From: Dickeya zeae NCPPB 2538
GTDB taxonomy: Bacteria; Pseudomonadota; Gammaproteobacteria; Enterobacterales; Enterobacteriaceae
DNA length: 43,746 bases
Direction of reading: 5' to 3'
Assembly (NCBI RefSeq): GCF_000406165.1
Contig: NZ_CM001977.1
Span: 3,944,434-3,988,179, forward strand
The first letter of the stretch is position 1. Each line of letters begins with the position of its first letter. A program made the position numbers and the translations under genes. Under the pieces are notes generated by a model that saw only the letters and a list, made by a program, of their open reading frames with translations, was not told the origin of the DNA and searched no databases. Shown one piece after another: positions 27,341 through 40,457 of the stretch.

Positions 27341-27567
27341 GACTACTTGCGCACGTGTTGCGCAAGCCAGAAGAGGAGCGCCGCCCAGGCAAGGTATCGG
27401 AGGAACCGTATCCGATGACGATACCAGAGGGGGAGCAGCGCCGAGACGGACGTAACCTACGGTGTTTACGCTGTCGACTGCAGGGGCTGAATCCCCTGGG
27501 TTGTCACCCGCATCGCTTCGCAACGCGAAACGATCAGCAAGGTGGAGCGCTTCTGGGTGTGCCGTAG
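27341..27567 (+). promoter_or_regulatory. Lysine riboswitch (L box) of lysC
   Basis: The 5' leader contains the L-box core. CTAC (27343-27346) pairs with GTAG (27564-27567), and CCAGAAG (27367-27373) pairs with CTTCTGG (27550-27556). Within are AGAGGAGCGC, a GGGGCTGAATCCCC hairpin and GGTTGTCACC, matching the E. coli lysC leader. Downstream, CCTTGTG (27604-27610) can pair either with CAAGG beside it or with CACGAGG (27663-27669), the ribosome-binding site of lysC. That suggests lysine-dependent block of translation start, as known for E. coli. No U-run terminator is evident. Confidence 0.93.
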
Positions 27568-27677
27568 CCAGTTCCTACGCCTGCCCCCTGCTTACCGCTC
27601 TTCCCTTGTGCCAAGGCTTAACGATGGAATGCTGTTGTCGATAACGACGATGACGCCCCTGACACGAGGTTTTTTGA

Positions 27678-29042
27678 ATGTCTGTTAATACGAATAACTC
27701 ACTGATTATCGCCAAATTCGGCGGCACCAGCGTCGCAGATTTCGACGCCATGAACCGCAGCGCCGACATTGTGCTGTCTGACGCTCAGGTACGCGTGGTG
27801 GTGCTGTCTGCCTCTGCTGGCGTCACCAACCTGCTGGTCGCGCTGGCTGAAGGTTTGCCGCCGGAGGAACGTGCGGCGCAACTGGAAAAACTACGCCAGA
27901 TCCAATACGCCATTATCAACCGTCTCAACCAGCCTGCGGTTATCCGCGAAGAAATTGAACGCATGCTGGAAAACGTAGCCCGCTTGTCGGAAGCAGCGTC
28001 ACTGGCGACCTCCAATGCCCTGACCGACGAGCTGGTCAGCCACGGCGAACTGATGTCCACCCTGTTGTTTGTGGAAATCCTGCGTGAGCGTAATGTCGCT
28101 GCAGAATGGTTTGACGTGCGTAAAATCATGCGCACCAATGATCGCTTCGGCCGCGCCGAACCAGACTGCGACACGCTCGGCGAGTTAACCCGCAGCCAGT
28201 TGGCACCGCGTCTGGCACAAGGTCTGATCATTACCCAGGGCTTTATCGGCAGCGAAGCCAAAGGCCGCACCACCACACTGGGCCGCGGCGGTAGTGATTA
28301 CACCGCCGCCTTGCTGGGCGAAGCGTTAAACGTTAGCCGCATTGATATCTGGACTGACGTACCCGGTATCTATACGACCGACCCGCGCGTGGTGCCATCA
28401 GCCCACCGCATCGACCAGATTACCTTTGAAGAAGCCGCCGAAATGGCAACCTTCGGTGCCAAAGTGCTGCACCCGGCGACGCTGTTGCCCGCCGTGCGCA
28501 GCGATATTCCGGTATTTGTCGGCTCCAGCAAAGACCCGGCGGCGGGCGGCACGCTGGTGTGCAACAACACCGAAAACCCGCCGCTGTTCCGTGCGCTGGC
28601 ATTGCGCCGCAAACAGACGCTACTGACCCTGCACAGCCTCAACATGCTGCACGCACGCGGCTTTCTGGCGGAAGTGTTCAGCATTCTGGCTCGCCACAAT
28701 ATCTCGGTAGATTTGATTACCACGTCTGAGGTCAATGTCGCGCTGACGCTGGATACAACCGGCTCAACCTCCACCGGCGACAGCCTGCTGTCCAGCGCTC
28801 TGTTGACTGAACTCTCCTCGCTGTGTCGGGTGGAAGTGGAAGAGAACATGTCGCTGGTAGCGCTGATCGGTAACAAGCTGTCGCAAGCCTGCGGTGTCGG
28901 CAAAGAAGTGTTCGGGGTACTGGAGCCGTTCAACATTCGCCTTATCTGCTATGGTGCCAGCAGCCATAACCTGTGCTTCCTGGTACCGTCCAGCGATGCC
29001 GAGCAGGTAGTACAGACACTGCACCACAACCTGTTCGAATAA
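27678..29042 (+). CDS. lysC: Lysine-sensitive aspartokinase III
   Basis: 454 residues (E. coli 449). Phosphorylates aspartate as the first step to lysine, methionine and threonine. The N-terminal amino-acid kinase domain has KFGGTSVAD (13-21), a TLGRGGSDYTA loop and the ATP-site phrase TDVPGIYTTDPR. Two ACT domains follow from about 305 (LTLHSLNMLHARGFLAEVF), the lysine-binding feedback region. The ATG lies eight bases after CACGAGG, which the riboswitch can mask. Transcribed alone, with a terminator after it. Confidence 0.97.
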   Translation: MSVNTNNSLIIAKFGGTSVADFDAMNRSADIVLSDAQVRVVVLSASAGVTNLLVALAEGLPPEERAAQLEKLRQIQYAIINRLNQPAVIREEIERMLENVARLSEAASLATSNALTDELVSHGELMSTLLFVEILRERNVAAEWFDVRKIMRTNDRFGRAEPDCDTLGELTRSQLAPRLAQGLIITQGFIGSEAKGRTTTLGRGGSDYTAALLGEALNVSRIDIWTDVPGIYTTDPRVVPSAHRIDQITFEEAAEMATFGAKVLHPATLLPAVRSDIPVFVGSSKDPAAGGTLVCNNTENPPLFRALALRRKQTLLTLHSLNMLHARGFLAEVFSILARHNISVDLITTSEVNVALTLDTTGSTSTGDSLLSSALLTELSSLCRVEVEENMSLVALIGNKLSQACGVGKEVFGVLEPFNIRLICYGASSHNLCFLVPSSDAEQVVQTLHHNLFE

Positions 29043-29062
29043 GTCTTCCAGACTGCCGTAAC

Positions 29063-29097
29063 AAAAAAGCCGAAATCCATAGGGTTTCGGCTTTTTT
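29063..29097. terminator. Bidirectional terminator between lysC and yjbB
   Basis: AAAAAAGCCGAAA, a 9-base loop and TTTCGGCTTTTTT: a symmetric hairpin with T-runs on both strands, lying between the stops of lysC (plus) and yjbB (minus). Confidence 0.93.
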
Positions 29098-29122
29098 ACC
29101 TTCACTGACGATTACCACAGCG

Positions 29123-30769
29123 TTACGCCGACGCAGAAGACTCTTCCCGCCCGTCATCCTCGTCTTCGTTCATCATCAACACGTTATAGGCCACCGCGCA
29201 AAACAATGAATTCAGTCGGTTCATATCGCCCAGTAATCCAAGATGCAGCGAACTGGTTTCCAGACTTTGCACATTTTGCTGATGCAGCCTGTCAACATGC
29301 GCATGGGAATAACGCCGGTTCAGAATACGGAAACGGTGTTTGGCGCGGCGCAGGCGTCTGGCGCTGGTCACATCCGACGACAGGAATACCGACATCCCCA
29401 GACGCAGGTTGTTCATCAGTTGCTCATACAAGGTGTTCAGCTCGTCCTGGCCTGCCGTTGAAAATCCGCGCAACCCGTCAGGCGCGTGGGCGTCTACATC
29501 GCAAATCACCCGTTCGATAATATCGCCAGCCTGTTCCAGACTGAGCGCCATTTCGATCACTTCCGCCCAGCGTTGGGAATCACGCTTATGCAGGCCGGCT
29601 TTTTCAATCTGCGCCAGATAGAGCTTGATGGCGTTGTAGAGCACGTCCACATCATCATCCAGCTTACGGATCTCGCGCACCGGCGGGCGATTGCCCTGTA
29701 GTGCATCCTGAAACATCTTCAACATCTGTTCAATCACATCGCCAATGCGCAGCGTTTCCCGCGCGGCGTTAGCCAGCGCCAGCGTCGGGGTATCCAGCGC
29801 GCTGGCATCGAGATGACGGGGGCGCAGTCGTGGGTCGAGATCGGGCTCAATCCGCACCAGATTGCTGCATAACTCTGCCATACGTCCGGCAAACGGCAAC
29901 AGCAGCAGGCAGCGCACCAGGTTGTACAACAGATGGAAGTAAATCACCCGCTCCGCATCCGGTAATGGCAACGCCTCCATCAGGCCAGCCAGATAGCCGA
30001 TAGCAGGCAACGCTGGCAGGCAACCGATCAGTTTGAAGAACATACTTCCCAGTGCCACCTGCCGTGCCAACGCGCCCTGCGCACTGGCATTCGCCAGCGC
30101 CACAATGCCGCTGCCCAGATTGGCACCGATGACCAGACACAGCGCCGCATCAAGGGAAATCACATGGCTGGCGGTCAATGTCGCCGTCAGCAATACCGCC
30201 GCCAGACTGGAATAACTCACTACAGCAAACACCGCGCCGACAAACGCATCCAGCATCACATCCCCGGTCAGGGACGAAAACAGCACCTGAACACCCGCAG
30301 TCTGGGTAATCGGTGTCGCCGACTGCACAATCAATTCCAGCGCCAGCAGAATCAACCCCAGCCCGATAGCAACACGCCCCAGTTGACCGGCACGGGTCTG
30401 TTTTCGGCCGAGGAAGAACACCACGCCAAGGAATATCAACAAGGGTGACAACCAGGAGAGATCAAACGTCAGCACACGAACCATCAAGGCGGTGCCGACA
30501 TCGGCTCCCAGAATGATGACCAGCGCCGGAGCCAGTGCGATCAACCCCTGCGAGACAAAAGAAATGGTTAGCAGCGCGGTTGCATTACTGCTCTGTACCA
30601 GCGCCGTGACGCCGATCCCGGCGAGAAAGGCCAGCGGCTTGCGGCTCACACTATCACTGATGGTGCGACGCAGACGCGCGCCATACACCCGCATAATTCC
30701 GGTACGAACAATATGCGTCCCCCACACCAACAATGCGATGGCAGACAGCAAATTCAACAACGTCAGCAC
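29123..30769 (-). CDS. yjbB: Na/Pi-cotransporter II-related protein YjbB
   Basis: 548 residues, GTG start at 30769 with AGGAGG about ten bases before it and the family start LTLLNLLSAIALLVWGTH. The membrane half (about 1-300) has two Na/Pi-cotransporter repeats, with QSSNATALL at 59-67 and a related SYSSLAAVLL repeat later. The C-terminal half is PhoU-like helices (RRLRRSKHR-type motif, here RRLRRAKHR, then LHQQNVQSLETSSLHLGLLGD). E. coli YjbB is reported to export phosphate. Gene position next to lysC and pgi matches E. coli in general. Confidence 0.93.
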   Translation of the reverse strand: MLTLLNLLSAIALLVWGTHIVRTGIMRVYGARLRRTISDSVSRKPLAFLAGIGVTALVQSSNATALLTISFVSQGLIALAPALVIILGADVGTALMVRVLTFDLSWLSPLLIFLGVVFFLGRKQTRAGQLGRVAIGLGLILLALELIVQSATPITQTAGVQVLFSSLTGDVMLDAFVGAVFAVVSYSSLAAVLLTATLTASHVISLDAALCLVIGANLGSGIVALANASAQGALARQVALGSMFFKLIGCLPALPAIGYLAGLMEALPLPDAERVIYFHLLYNLVRCLLLLPFAGRMAELCSNLVRIEPDLDPRLRPRHLDASALDTPTLALANAARETLRIGDVIEQMLKMFQDALQGNRPPVREIRKLDDDVDVLYNAIKLYLAQIEKAGLHKRDSQRWAEVIEMALSLEQAGDIIERVICDVDAHAPDGLRGFSTAGQDELNTLYEQLMNNLRLGMSVFLSSDVTSARRLRRAKHRFRILNRRYSHAHVDRLHQQNVQSLETSSLHLGLLGDMNRLNSLFCAVAYNVLMMNEDEDDGREESSASA

Positions 30770-30903
30770 AGAGCCCGGCCTCCTTCAGTTAAAACCGTGG
30801 TGATTAACACAGGTATCCCTCCCTAAACCAGGCGCCTCCTGCCTGTATCCGTTCTTGAGGCTGCCATCTTACTGATATCTTATCTATTCTTACGTGAGCT
30901 AAC

Positions 30904-30967
30904 GGGGGTAAATACACGTAATTTTTTAAAAACACGGTCTAAATCAAAAACAAGGTGTATTTCCCCC
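30904..30967. repeat. Interrupted inverted repeat upstream of the DASS transporter gene
   Basis: GGGGGTAAATACAC (30904-30917) is mirrored by GTGTATTTCCCCC (30955-30967) with one bulged base and an AT-rich 37-bp spacer. It lies 94 bp before the DASS transporter start in the divergent yjbB gap (292 bp, no gene otherwise). It could be a regulator binding site or form a stem in a long leader. No regulator gene is adjacent. Confidence 0.6.
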
Positions 30968-31061
30968 ACGCCGCCCATTTCTGGCGTTATGCTTTTTTCA
31001 TCAGCCGTTGCAGTCAATACCGGTAACGGTAACGTTTCAGCCCTGAGCAAAGGAAATACGG

Positions 31062-32516
31062 ATGAAGACTAAAACCGCCTATGGCCTGAACTGGCTCGCA
31101 TTGCTCATTATTGTGATTGTGACCGCCTTCTTCTGGCAACTGACGCCACCTACCGGACTGAAACCCGCCGCCTGGCATTCCGCCGTGCTGTTTGTCGCTA
31201 CTATCATCAGCATTGTGGCAAATGTCTTGCCTATTGGCGCTATTGGCCTCATCAGTATCACGTTGTTCGCTCTGACCTATGCCGCTGGCGACACCAATGC
31301 CAGCGCCTCGATTCAAACCGCATTGAGCGATCTCAACAGTTCGCTTATCTGGTTGATCGTAGTGGCATTCATGATCGCCCGCGGTTTTATCAAAACCGGT
31401 CTGGGTCGCCGTATCGCTTTGCAAATGATCCGCCTGTTGGGAAAACGCACGCTAGGGCTGGCTTATGGATTAGCCTTCGCCGATCTGGTGCTGTCCCCCG
31501 CCATGCCCAGTAACACCGCACGCTGTGGCGGGGTCATTTACCCGATTGCCGACTCGTTAGCGCGCAGTTTCGACTCCAAACCGGAAGACGCCTCCCGCAG
31601 TAAGATCGGCACCTTCCTGATTACCTGTATCGGCAACGTGAATGATGTCACCGCTGCTTTGTTCATGACCGGTTACACCGGCAACCTGCTGGCGGTGAAA
31701 CTGGCAGCCAACGCCGGTGTAACCATCACCTGGGGCAGTTGGTTTGTCGCTGCGGTAGTACCCTGTGTGATTTCGCTGTTGCTGGTACCACTGTGTGTGT
31801 ATGTGCTGGCGAAACCGGAAATCCGCCACACACCGGATGCGCCGAAACTGGCACATAGCGAACTGGAAAAAATGGGGCGCATGTCGCGCGGCGAATGGCT
31901 GATGGCAGCCACCGTGGTGATCCTGCTGGTCTTGTGGATTTTCGGCGACATGCTGGGAGTGGATGCCACCACCGCCTCCTTTGTCGGCCTGTCCTTCTTA
32001 TTGCTGACTGGCGTACTCAATTGGGAAGACATCAAGAGCGAAAAGGGCGCGTGGGATACGCTGATTTGGTTCGCCGCGTTGCTGATGATGGCTAACCAGT
32101 TGAAGAAACTCGGTTTTACTAACTGGTTTGGCGACCTGATCGGCAATAATATTGGTCACCTGATGCAAGGCACCAGTTGGGTGCTGGTGCTGTTGTTACT
32201 CAATGCCGCCTATTTCTACACCCACTACTTTTTCGCCAGCGGTAACGCGCAAATTGCAGCGCTGTACGCGGTGTTTCTCGGCGTCGGCATTAATCTGCAT
32301 ATCCCTGCGGCACCGATGGCCCTGATGCTGGCGTTCACCAGCAGCCTGTACTGTTCGCTGACCCAATACACCCACGCCCGTGGTCCGATTCTGTTCGGTG
32401 CCGGTTACGTCCCCACCGCCGTCTGGTGGCGCACTGGCTTTATCATCAGCCTGATTAATCAGGCCATATTCATGTCCGTTGGCCTGTTATGGTGGAAAAC
32501 CATCGGCCTTTACTAA
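31062..32516 (+). CDS. DASS family divalent anion:Na+ symporter or exchanger
   Basis: 484 residues, about 12 membrane helices. The DASS/CitT-type signature is visible: the first SNT motif in LSPAMPSNTARCGGVIYP (about 150-152) and the second substrate/sodium loop in SSLYCSLTQYTHARGPILFGAGY near the C-terminus. Members import or exchange C4-dicarboxylates, tartrate or citrate. Substrate cannot be assigned from sequence alone. AAAGGAAA precedes the ATG. It lies between yjbB and metH, where E. coli has other genes (pepE, rluF), so it is an addition relative to E. coli. Confidence 0.92.
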   Translation: MKTKTAYGLNWLALLIIVIVTAFFWQLTPPTGLKPAAWHSAVLFVATIISIVANVLPIGAIGLISITLFALTYAAGDTNASASIQTALSDLNSSLIWLIVVAFMIARGFIKTGLGRRIALQMIRLLGKRTLGLAYGLAFADLVLSPAMPSNTARCGGVIYPIADSLARSFDSKPEDASRSKIGTFLITCIGNVNDVTAALFMTGYTGNLLAVKLAANAGVTITWGSWFVAAVVPCVISLLLVPLCVYVLAKPEIRHTPDAPKLAHSELEKMGRMSRGEWLMAATVVILLVLWIFGDMLGVDATTASFVGLSFLLLTGVLNWEDIKSEKGAWDTLIWFAALLMMANQLKKLGFTNWFGDLIGNNIGHLMQGTSWVLVLLLLNAAYFYTHYFFASGNAQIAALYAVFLGVGINLHIPAAPMALMLAFTSSLYCSLTQYTHARGPILFGAGYVPTAVWWRTGFIISLINQAIFMSVGLLWWKTIGLY

Positions 32517-32539
32517 GCCTGTCAGACATCAAAAAAAGC

Positions 32540-32570
32540 ACAGGCCGGGTTACCCCGGCCTGTTTTTTCT
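32540..32570. terminator. Bidirectional terminator between the DASS transporter gene and metH
   Basis: ACAGGCCGGG-TTA-CCCCGGCCTGT followed by TTTTTTCTT on the plus strand; on the minus strand the same hairpin is followed by GCTTTTTTT. It serves both convergent genes. Confidence 0.92.
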
Positions 32571-32589
32571 TATCGACGCTACTGGTTAA

Positions 32590-36276
<3,687 letters not shown>

Positions 36277-36400
36277 CTTATTCTCGTTATTACCCTCGTC
36301 TGTGCGAATACTTATCCTAGCACAAGAGTGCGTCGTGCCAGCGCTGCGCGCCGTTGATAACCCCATCTGATAAGACGGTTGCATTCTGCGCTAAAAAAAC

Positions 36401-36413
36401 GAAAATCGATTCC
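36401..36413. promoter_or_regulatory. Possible IclR autoregulatory site
   Basis: GAAAATCGATTCC is an imperfect palindrome about 22 bp before the iclR start. Its half-sites resemble the GGAAAT element in the aceB operator further on. E. coli IclR represses its own gene. Match is by eye. Confidence 0.35.
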
Positions 36414-36434
36414 ATGATATGAAAAAGGAAACCG

Positions 36435-37268
36435 ATGATGACGCCACCCGAACCCGCCAAACGCGGTAAAAAACCCCGCGCTACCACAGCCAGCACAGCG
36501 CAGCCCGCCGGTCAGGTACAATCGCTGACCCGTGGCCTGACACTGCTGGAATATATCGCCAAAGCCAACGGCAGCATCGCGCTGACCGATCTGGCCCAAC
36601 AAGCAGGCCTGCCCAACTCCACCACACACCGATTACTGACCACCATGCAACAGCAGGGCTTTGTTCGTCAGGTAGGTGATTTAGGGTTATGGACCATCGG
36701 TACTCATGCGTTTATCGTCGGCAGTAGCTTTCTGCAAAGCCGAAATCTGCTCAGCCTGGTGCACCCGATGCTGCGTCAGTTGATGGAAAGCTCCGGTGAA
36801 ACGGTGAATCTGGCTGTGCTGGACCAAACCGATTATCAGGCGATCATCATCGATCAGGTGCAGTGTACCGCGCTGATGCGTATGTCAGCGCCTATCGGTG
36901 GCAAGTTGCCGATGCACGCCTCCGGTGCCGGAAAAGCGTTTCTCGCCATGCTGCCGGATGACAAAGTCACCCAGTTACTGCACCGCAAAGGGTTACACAG
37001 CTATACCCCACACACCCTAAGCGCCCAGACGCTGAAAGAGAATCTGACGGCGATTCGCCGCCAGGGTTACTCGCTGGACGATGAAGAACATGCGTTAGGC
37101 TTACGGTGTGTCGCCGCCTGCATTCTGGATGAACACCACGAAGCCTTTGCCGCTATCTCTATTTCCGGGCCGGTGTCCCGCATTACCGACAGCCGCATTA
37201 CCGAATTGGGTGCACTGGTGATTAAGGCCGCCAAAGAGATTAGCTACCAATACGGCGGCGCTCGTTAA
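36435..37268 (+). CDS. iclR: Acetate operon repressor IclR
   Basis: 277 residues. The N-terminal winged helix (about 28-90, SLTRGLTLLEYIA and LAQQAGLPNSTTHRLLTTM) binds DNA; the C-terminal IclR effector domain (SAPIGGKLPMHASGAGKAFL, GYSLDDEEHALGLRCVAA) binds glyoxylate or pyruvate. It represses the aceBAK operon, which lies just beyond it here. AAGGAAA precedes the ATG. A Lys/Arg/Pro/Thr-rich tail precedes the helix-turn-helix. Convergent with aceK. Confidence 0.95.
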   Translation: MMTPPEPAKRGKKPRATTASTAQPAGQVQSLTRGLTLLEYIAKANGSIALTDLAQQAGLPNSTTHRLLTTMQQQGFVRQVGDLGLWTIGTHAFIVGSSFLQSRNLLSLVHPMLRQLMESSGETVNLAVLDQTDYQAIIIDQVQCTALMRMSAPIGGKLPMHASGAGKAFLAMLPDDKVTQLLHRKGLHSYTPHTLSAQTLKENLTAIRRQGYSLDDEEHALGLRCVAACILDEHHEAFAAISISGPVSRITDSRITELGALVIKAAKEISYQYGGAR

Positions 37269-37290
37269 GCTGCATCACGACATCAGCACA

Positions 37291-39048
37291 TCATGACGTC
37301 AGCACTCTGTCTGACGTCACCGGGTCGGCATAGCGCAAACTAAAGCGCTTTCTGCGCCGATAGGCGTAGACATCCTCGATATGGCCGCTGCGGATCCGCT
37401 GCTGTAACGCCCGCCAGTACTCGGCCCGAAACAGGTCCGCGTGCAGTTCTTCGAACAGCGGCAGCAAACGGCGGTCGCTACACAAAAACTGGCGGAACTC
37501 CTCGGGAAAGACATCATTCGGCCCAACGCTATACCAGGGCTCTGCCGCCAGCTCGTCCGCCGGATCGCGCGGTGGAGGTATATCGCGGAAATTCACTTCG
37601 GTCATGTAACAGATTTCGTCGTAGTCATAAAACACCACCCTGCCGTGACGGGTCACACCGAAGTTCTTGAACAGCATATCGCCGGGAAAAATATTGGCGG
37701 CCGCCAGTTGCCGGATGGCGTTGCCGTACTCCTCAATCACATCGCGCAGCGCCTGCCCGCTAGCCTGCTCCAGATAAAGATTCAGCGGTGTCATTCGCCG
37801 CTCCATATACAGATGGCGGATGACCAGCCGGTCGCCCAAGTCTTCCAGCTTGTCCGGCACTTCCCGCCACAGCTCCGCCAGCAGTTCAGGACTGATGCGC
37901 GTTTTCTCCAGCACGAAGTTTTCATACTCCTGCGTATCGGCCATGCGTCCAACTCGGTCATGCTCCTTCACCAGCCGATAGCACTCGCGTACCCGTGCCT
38001 CGCTGACCTCTTTTTGCGGCGCAAACTTGTCTTTAATCACCTTGAACACCCGATCAAACGTCGGCAGTGTAAACACCAGCATCACCATGCCCTTCACGCC
38101 CGGCGCGATAATAAATGGCTCCTGCGTGCTGGCAATAAAGTCAAGATACTCCCGGTAGTACTCGGTCTTGCTGTGCTTCTGACACCCAATCGCCAGATAC
38201 AACTCGGCCGTTGTTTTGCCCGGCAAAATGTCCCGCAACCAGGCCACCAGTGCCGACGGCAACGGCGCGTAGACCATGAAGTAGGAACGGGCGAAACCAA
38301 ATACAATGCTGGCGTCTGCGTGACGAGTCAGGCAGGTATCAAGAAACAACGCACCGCGTTCGTTATGGTGAATCGGCAGTAAAAAGGGAAATACCCCCCC
38401 CGGTAAACGCAGTTTCCCCACCAGCCAGGCCGCTTTATTGCGATAAAAAAGCTCGTTGGCTACCTGCAGCGAGGCTTTAGCCAGCGATGCCGTCGGAAAC
38501 GCCTCCCGCAGCGATCGCTCCACATAGCCGATATCCCGTGCCAGATCTTCCCACGGCAACCGCAACGGCAGTGCCGTCAACACCGCTTCCAGCATGGACG
38601 CCCACCCATTGTCAGGCGTATAAGTTCGGGCCAGTGGTCGTGGAATCTCCTGAAAGCGTCTCGCGGGCTGCGAGCTGAATACAAACAGCTTATCCGGCGT
38701 CAGTTCCCGGTGATGAAACAACCGACAATACACGGAGTTGAAGAAACTCTCGGCAATTTCGAAACGGGGATAATCCGGCAACAAGGCAGTGTAAATCTGT
38801 TTAACCCGGGCAACGAAGGTGGCGTCATAACATTGCTGGTCAGTGATACAACCCAGTTGTTCGACGACCAGCCCGACATGGTGATCGTAGAGCTGGATAC
38901 GCTGCTTCATCGCCTGCTGTACCGCATGCCAGTCTGCCTGTTCGAAGCGCTGCTGCGCCCCGGCGGTGATTTCCAGAAACCGACCATACTGCGCATCGAA
39001 TCCTTGCAGAATGGTCTGTGCCACCAGTTTTTCCCGTCCCCGACTCAT
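37291..39048 (-). CDS. aceK: Isocitrate dehydrogenase kinase/phosphatase
   Basis: 585 residues (E. coli 578). Phosphorylates and dephosphorylates isocitrate dehydrogenase, steering isocitrate between the TCA cycle and the glyoxylate bypass. Visible conserved parts are SYFMVYAPLPSALVAWL, KTTAELYLAIGCQKH, NIFPGDMLFKNFGVTRHG and the metal/catalytic FYDYDEICYMTEVNF. The ATG at 39048 is chosen because GAGGAGAG lies six bases upstream and the start MSRGREKLVAQTILQG fits the family; the frame continues nine codons upstream. Last gene of aceBAK, about 80 bp after aceA. Confidence 0.97.
   Translation of the reverse strand: MSRGREKLVAQTILQGFDAQYGRFLEITAGAQQRFEQADWHAVQQAMKQRIQLYDHHVGLVVEQLGCITDQQCYDATFVARVKQIYTALLPDYPRFEIAESFFNSVYCRLFHHRELTPDKLFVFSSQPARRFQEIPRPLARTYTPDNGWASMLEAVLTALPLRLPWEDLARDIGYVERSLREAFPTASLAKASLQVANELFYRNKAAWLVGKLRLPGGVFPFLLPIHHNERGALFLDTCLTRHADASIVFGFARSYFMVYAPLPSALVAWLRDILPGKTTAELYLAIGCQKHSKTEYYREYLDFIASTQEPFIIAPGVKGMVMLVFTLPTFDRVFKVIKDKFAPQKEVSEARVRECYRLVKEHDRVGRMADTQEYENFVLEKTRISPELLAELWREVPDKLEDLGDRLVIRHLYMERRMTPLNLYLEQASGQALRDVIEEYGNAIRQLAAANIFPGDMLFKNFGVTRHGRVVFYDYDEICYMTEVNFRDIPPPRDPADELAAEPWYSVGPNDVFPEEFRQFLCSDRRLLPLFEELHADLFRAEYWRALQQRIRSGHIEDVYAYRRRKRFSLRYADPVTSDRVLTS
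37294..37319. repeat. Perfect inverted repeat at the aceK 3' end
   Basis: TGACGTCAG (37294-37302) and CTGACGTCA (37311-37319) with an 8-base loop, overlapping the last aceK codons (VTSDRVLTS). It lies between convergent iclR and aceK. No T-run follows on either strand, so it may stabilise the 3' end or be a weak terminator. Confidence 0.6.
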
Positions 39049-39082
39049 CCAACTCTCCTCTTTGTCCATCGACATAACGACA

Positions 39083-39107
39083 CGCGGCCAGCATCAGGCT
39101 GGCCGCG
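39083..39107 (-). promoter_or_regulatory. Intercistronic hairpin between aceA and aceK
   Basis: CGCGGCCAGC (39083-39092) and GCTGGCCGCG (39098-39107) form a perfect 10-bp GC-rich stem with a 5-base loop and no T-run. In E. coli a stable structure in the same gap lowers aceK expression relative to aceA; the same role is inferred. Confidence 0.7.
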
Positions 39108-39126
39108 ATAGGGCGGATAATCCGCA

Positions 39127-40434
39127 TCAGAACTGTTGTTCTTCTGTCGATCCGGTCAGCGCCGTCACCGACGACACACCTCCCTGAATCAGCGTAGTCA
39201 CTTTGTCAAAGTAACCGGTCCCCACCTCCTGCTGATGAGAAGAGAAGGTGTAACCTTGCTGAATGGCCGCAAATTCCGGCTGCTGTACTTTCTCCACATA
39301 GTGTTTCATCCCTTCGCCTTGCGCATAGGCATGCGCCAGATCGAACATGTTGAACCACATGCTGTGAATACCCGCCAGCGTAATGAACTGGTATTTGTAG
39401 CCCATCGCCGACAGTTCATCCTGGAAATGAGCGATGGTGCGATCGTCCAGATTCTTCTTCCAGTTGAATGACGGCGAGCAGTTATACGCCAGCAGCTTAC
39501 CGGGGAAGCGGGCATGAATCGCCTCGGCAAAACGCCGCGCCTGTTCCAGATCCGGCTTAGAGGTTTCACACCACACCAAATCGGCGTAAGGGGCATAAGC
39601 CAGCCCACGACTGATGGCCTGCTCTACACCGGCGCGGGTGCGGTAAAAACCCTCCACCGTACGTTCACCGGTAACAAAATCCCGATCGTAATCATCACAA
39701 TCCGAGGTCAGCAAATCCGCCGCATCAGCGTCAGTTCGTGCTACCAGCAATGTCGGTACGCCCAATACATCGGCCGCCAGACGGGCCGCTACCAGCTTCT
39801 GAACCGCTTCCTGCGTCGGCACCAGCACTTTGCCACCCATATGGCCGCACTTCTTCACCGACGCCAGTTGATCTTCAAAGTGGACGGCGGCCGCACCGGC
39901 TTCAATCATCGATTTCATCAACTCAAACGCATTCAACACCCCGCCAAAACCAGCTTCCGCATCGGCCACGATCGGTAAGAAATAGTCGGTGTAACGCGGG
40001 TCATCCTGCCCGATACCGTTAGCCCACTGGATTTGATCCGCACGGCGGAAGGTATTGTTAATGCGCTGCACCACCGCCGGTACCGAGTTAGACGGATACA
40101 GCGACTGGTCCGGGTACATACTGGCGGCCAGGTTGGCATCAGCCGCCACCTGCCAGCCGGACAGATACACCGCTTCCAGCCCGGCTTTCGCCTGCTGCAA
40201 TGCCTGCCCGCCGGTGAGCGCGCCAAGGCAGTTGACGTAGCCTTTACGTGACTTACCGTTCAATAACTTCCACAGTTTTTCCGCTCCCAGTTGCGCCAGT
40301 GTGCAGGCAGGGTTCACTGAACCACGCAAATTCACCACGTCCTCAGCGCGATACGGGCGGGTGATGCCTTCCCAGCGCGGGGTATTCCACTCTTTTTCCA
40401 GTTGCTCGATTTGTTGGGTACGAGAGGTGCTCAT
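39127..40434 (-). CDS. aceA: Isocitrate lyase
   Basis: 435 residues (E. coli 434). Splits isocitrate into glyoxylate and succinate in the glyoxylate bypass. The active-site motif KKCGHMGGK lies near residue 195, with the metal-site phrase VARTDADAADL and CETSKPDLEQARRFA nearby. The end GSTEEQQF is close to the family tail. AAGGAA lies about eight bases before the ATG. Second gene of aceBAK, 23 bp after aceB. Confidence 0.98.
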   Translation of the reverse strand: MSTSRTQQIEQLEKEWNTPRWEGITRPYRAEDVVNLRGSVNPACTLAQLGAEKLWKLLNGKSRKGYVNCLGALTGGQALQQAKAGLEAVYLSGWQVAADANLAASMYPDQSLYPSNSVPAVVQRINNTFRRADQIQWANGIGQDDPRYTDYFLPIVADAEAGFGGVLNAFELMKSMIEAGAAAVHFEDQLASVKKCGHMGGKVLVPTQEAVQKLVAARLAADVLGVPTLLVARTDADAADLLTSDCDDYDRDFVTGERTVEGFYRTRAGVEQAISRGLAYAPYADLVWCETSKPDLEQARRFAEAIHARFPGKLLAYNCSPSFNWKKNLDDRTIAHFQDELSAMGYKYQFITLAGIHSMWFNMFDLAHAYAQGEGMKHYVEKVQQPEFAAIQQGYTFSSHQQEVGTGYFDKVTTLIQGGVSSVTALTGSTEEQQF

Positions 40435-40457
40435 AGCGATTCCTTTTTTAAACAGGA

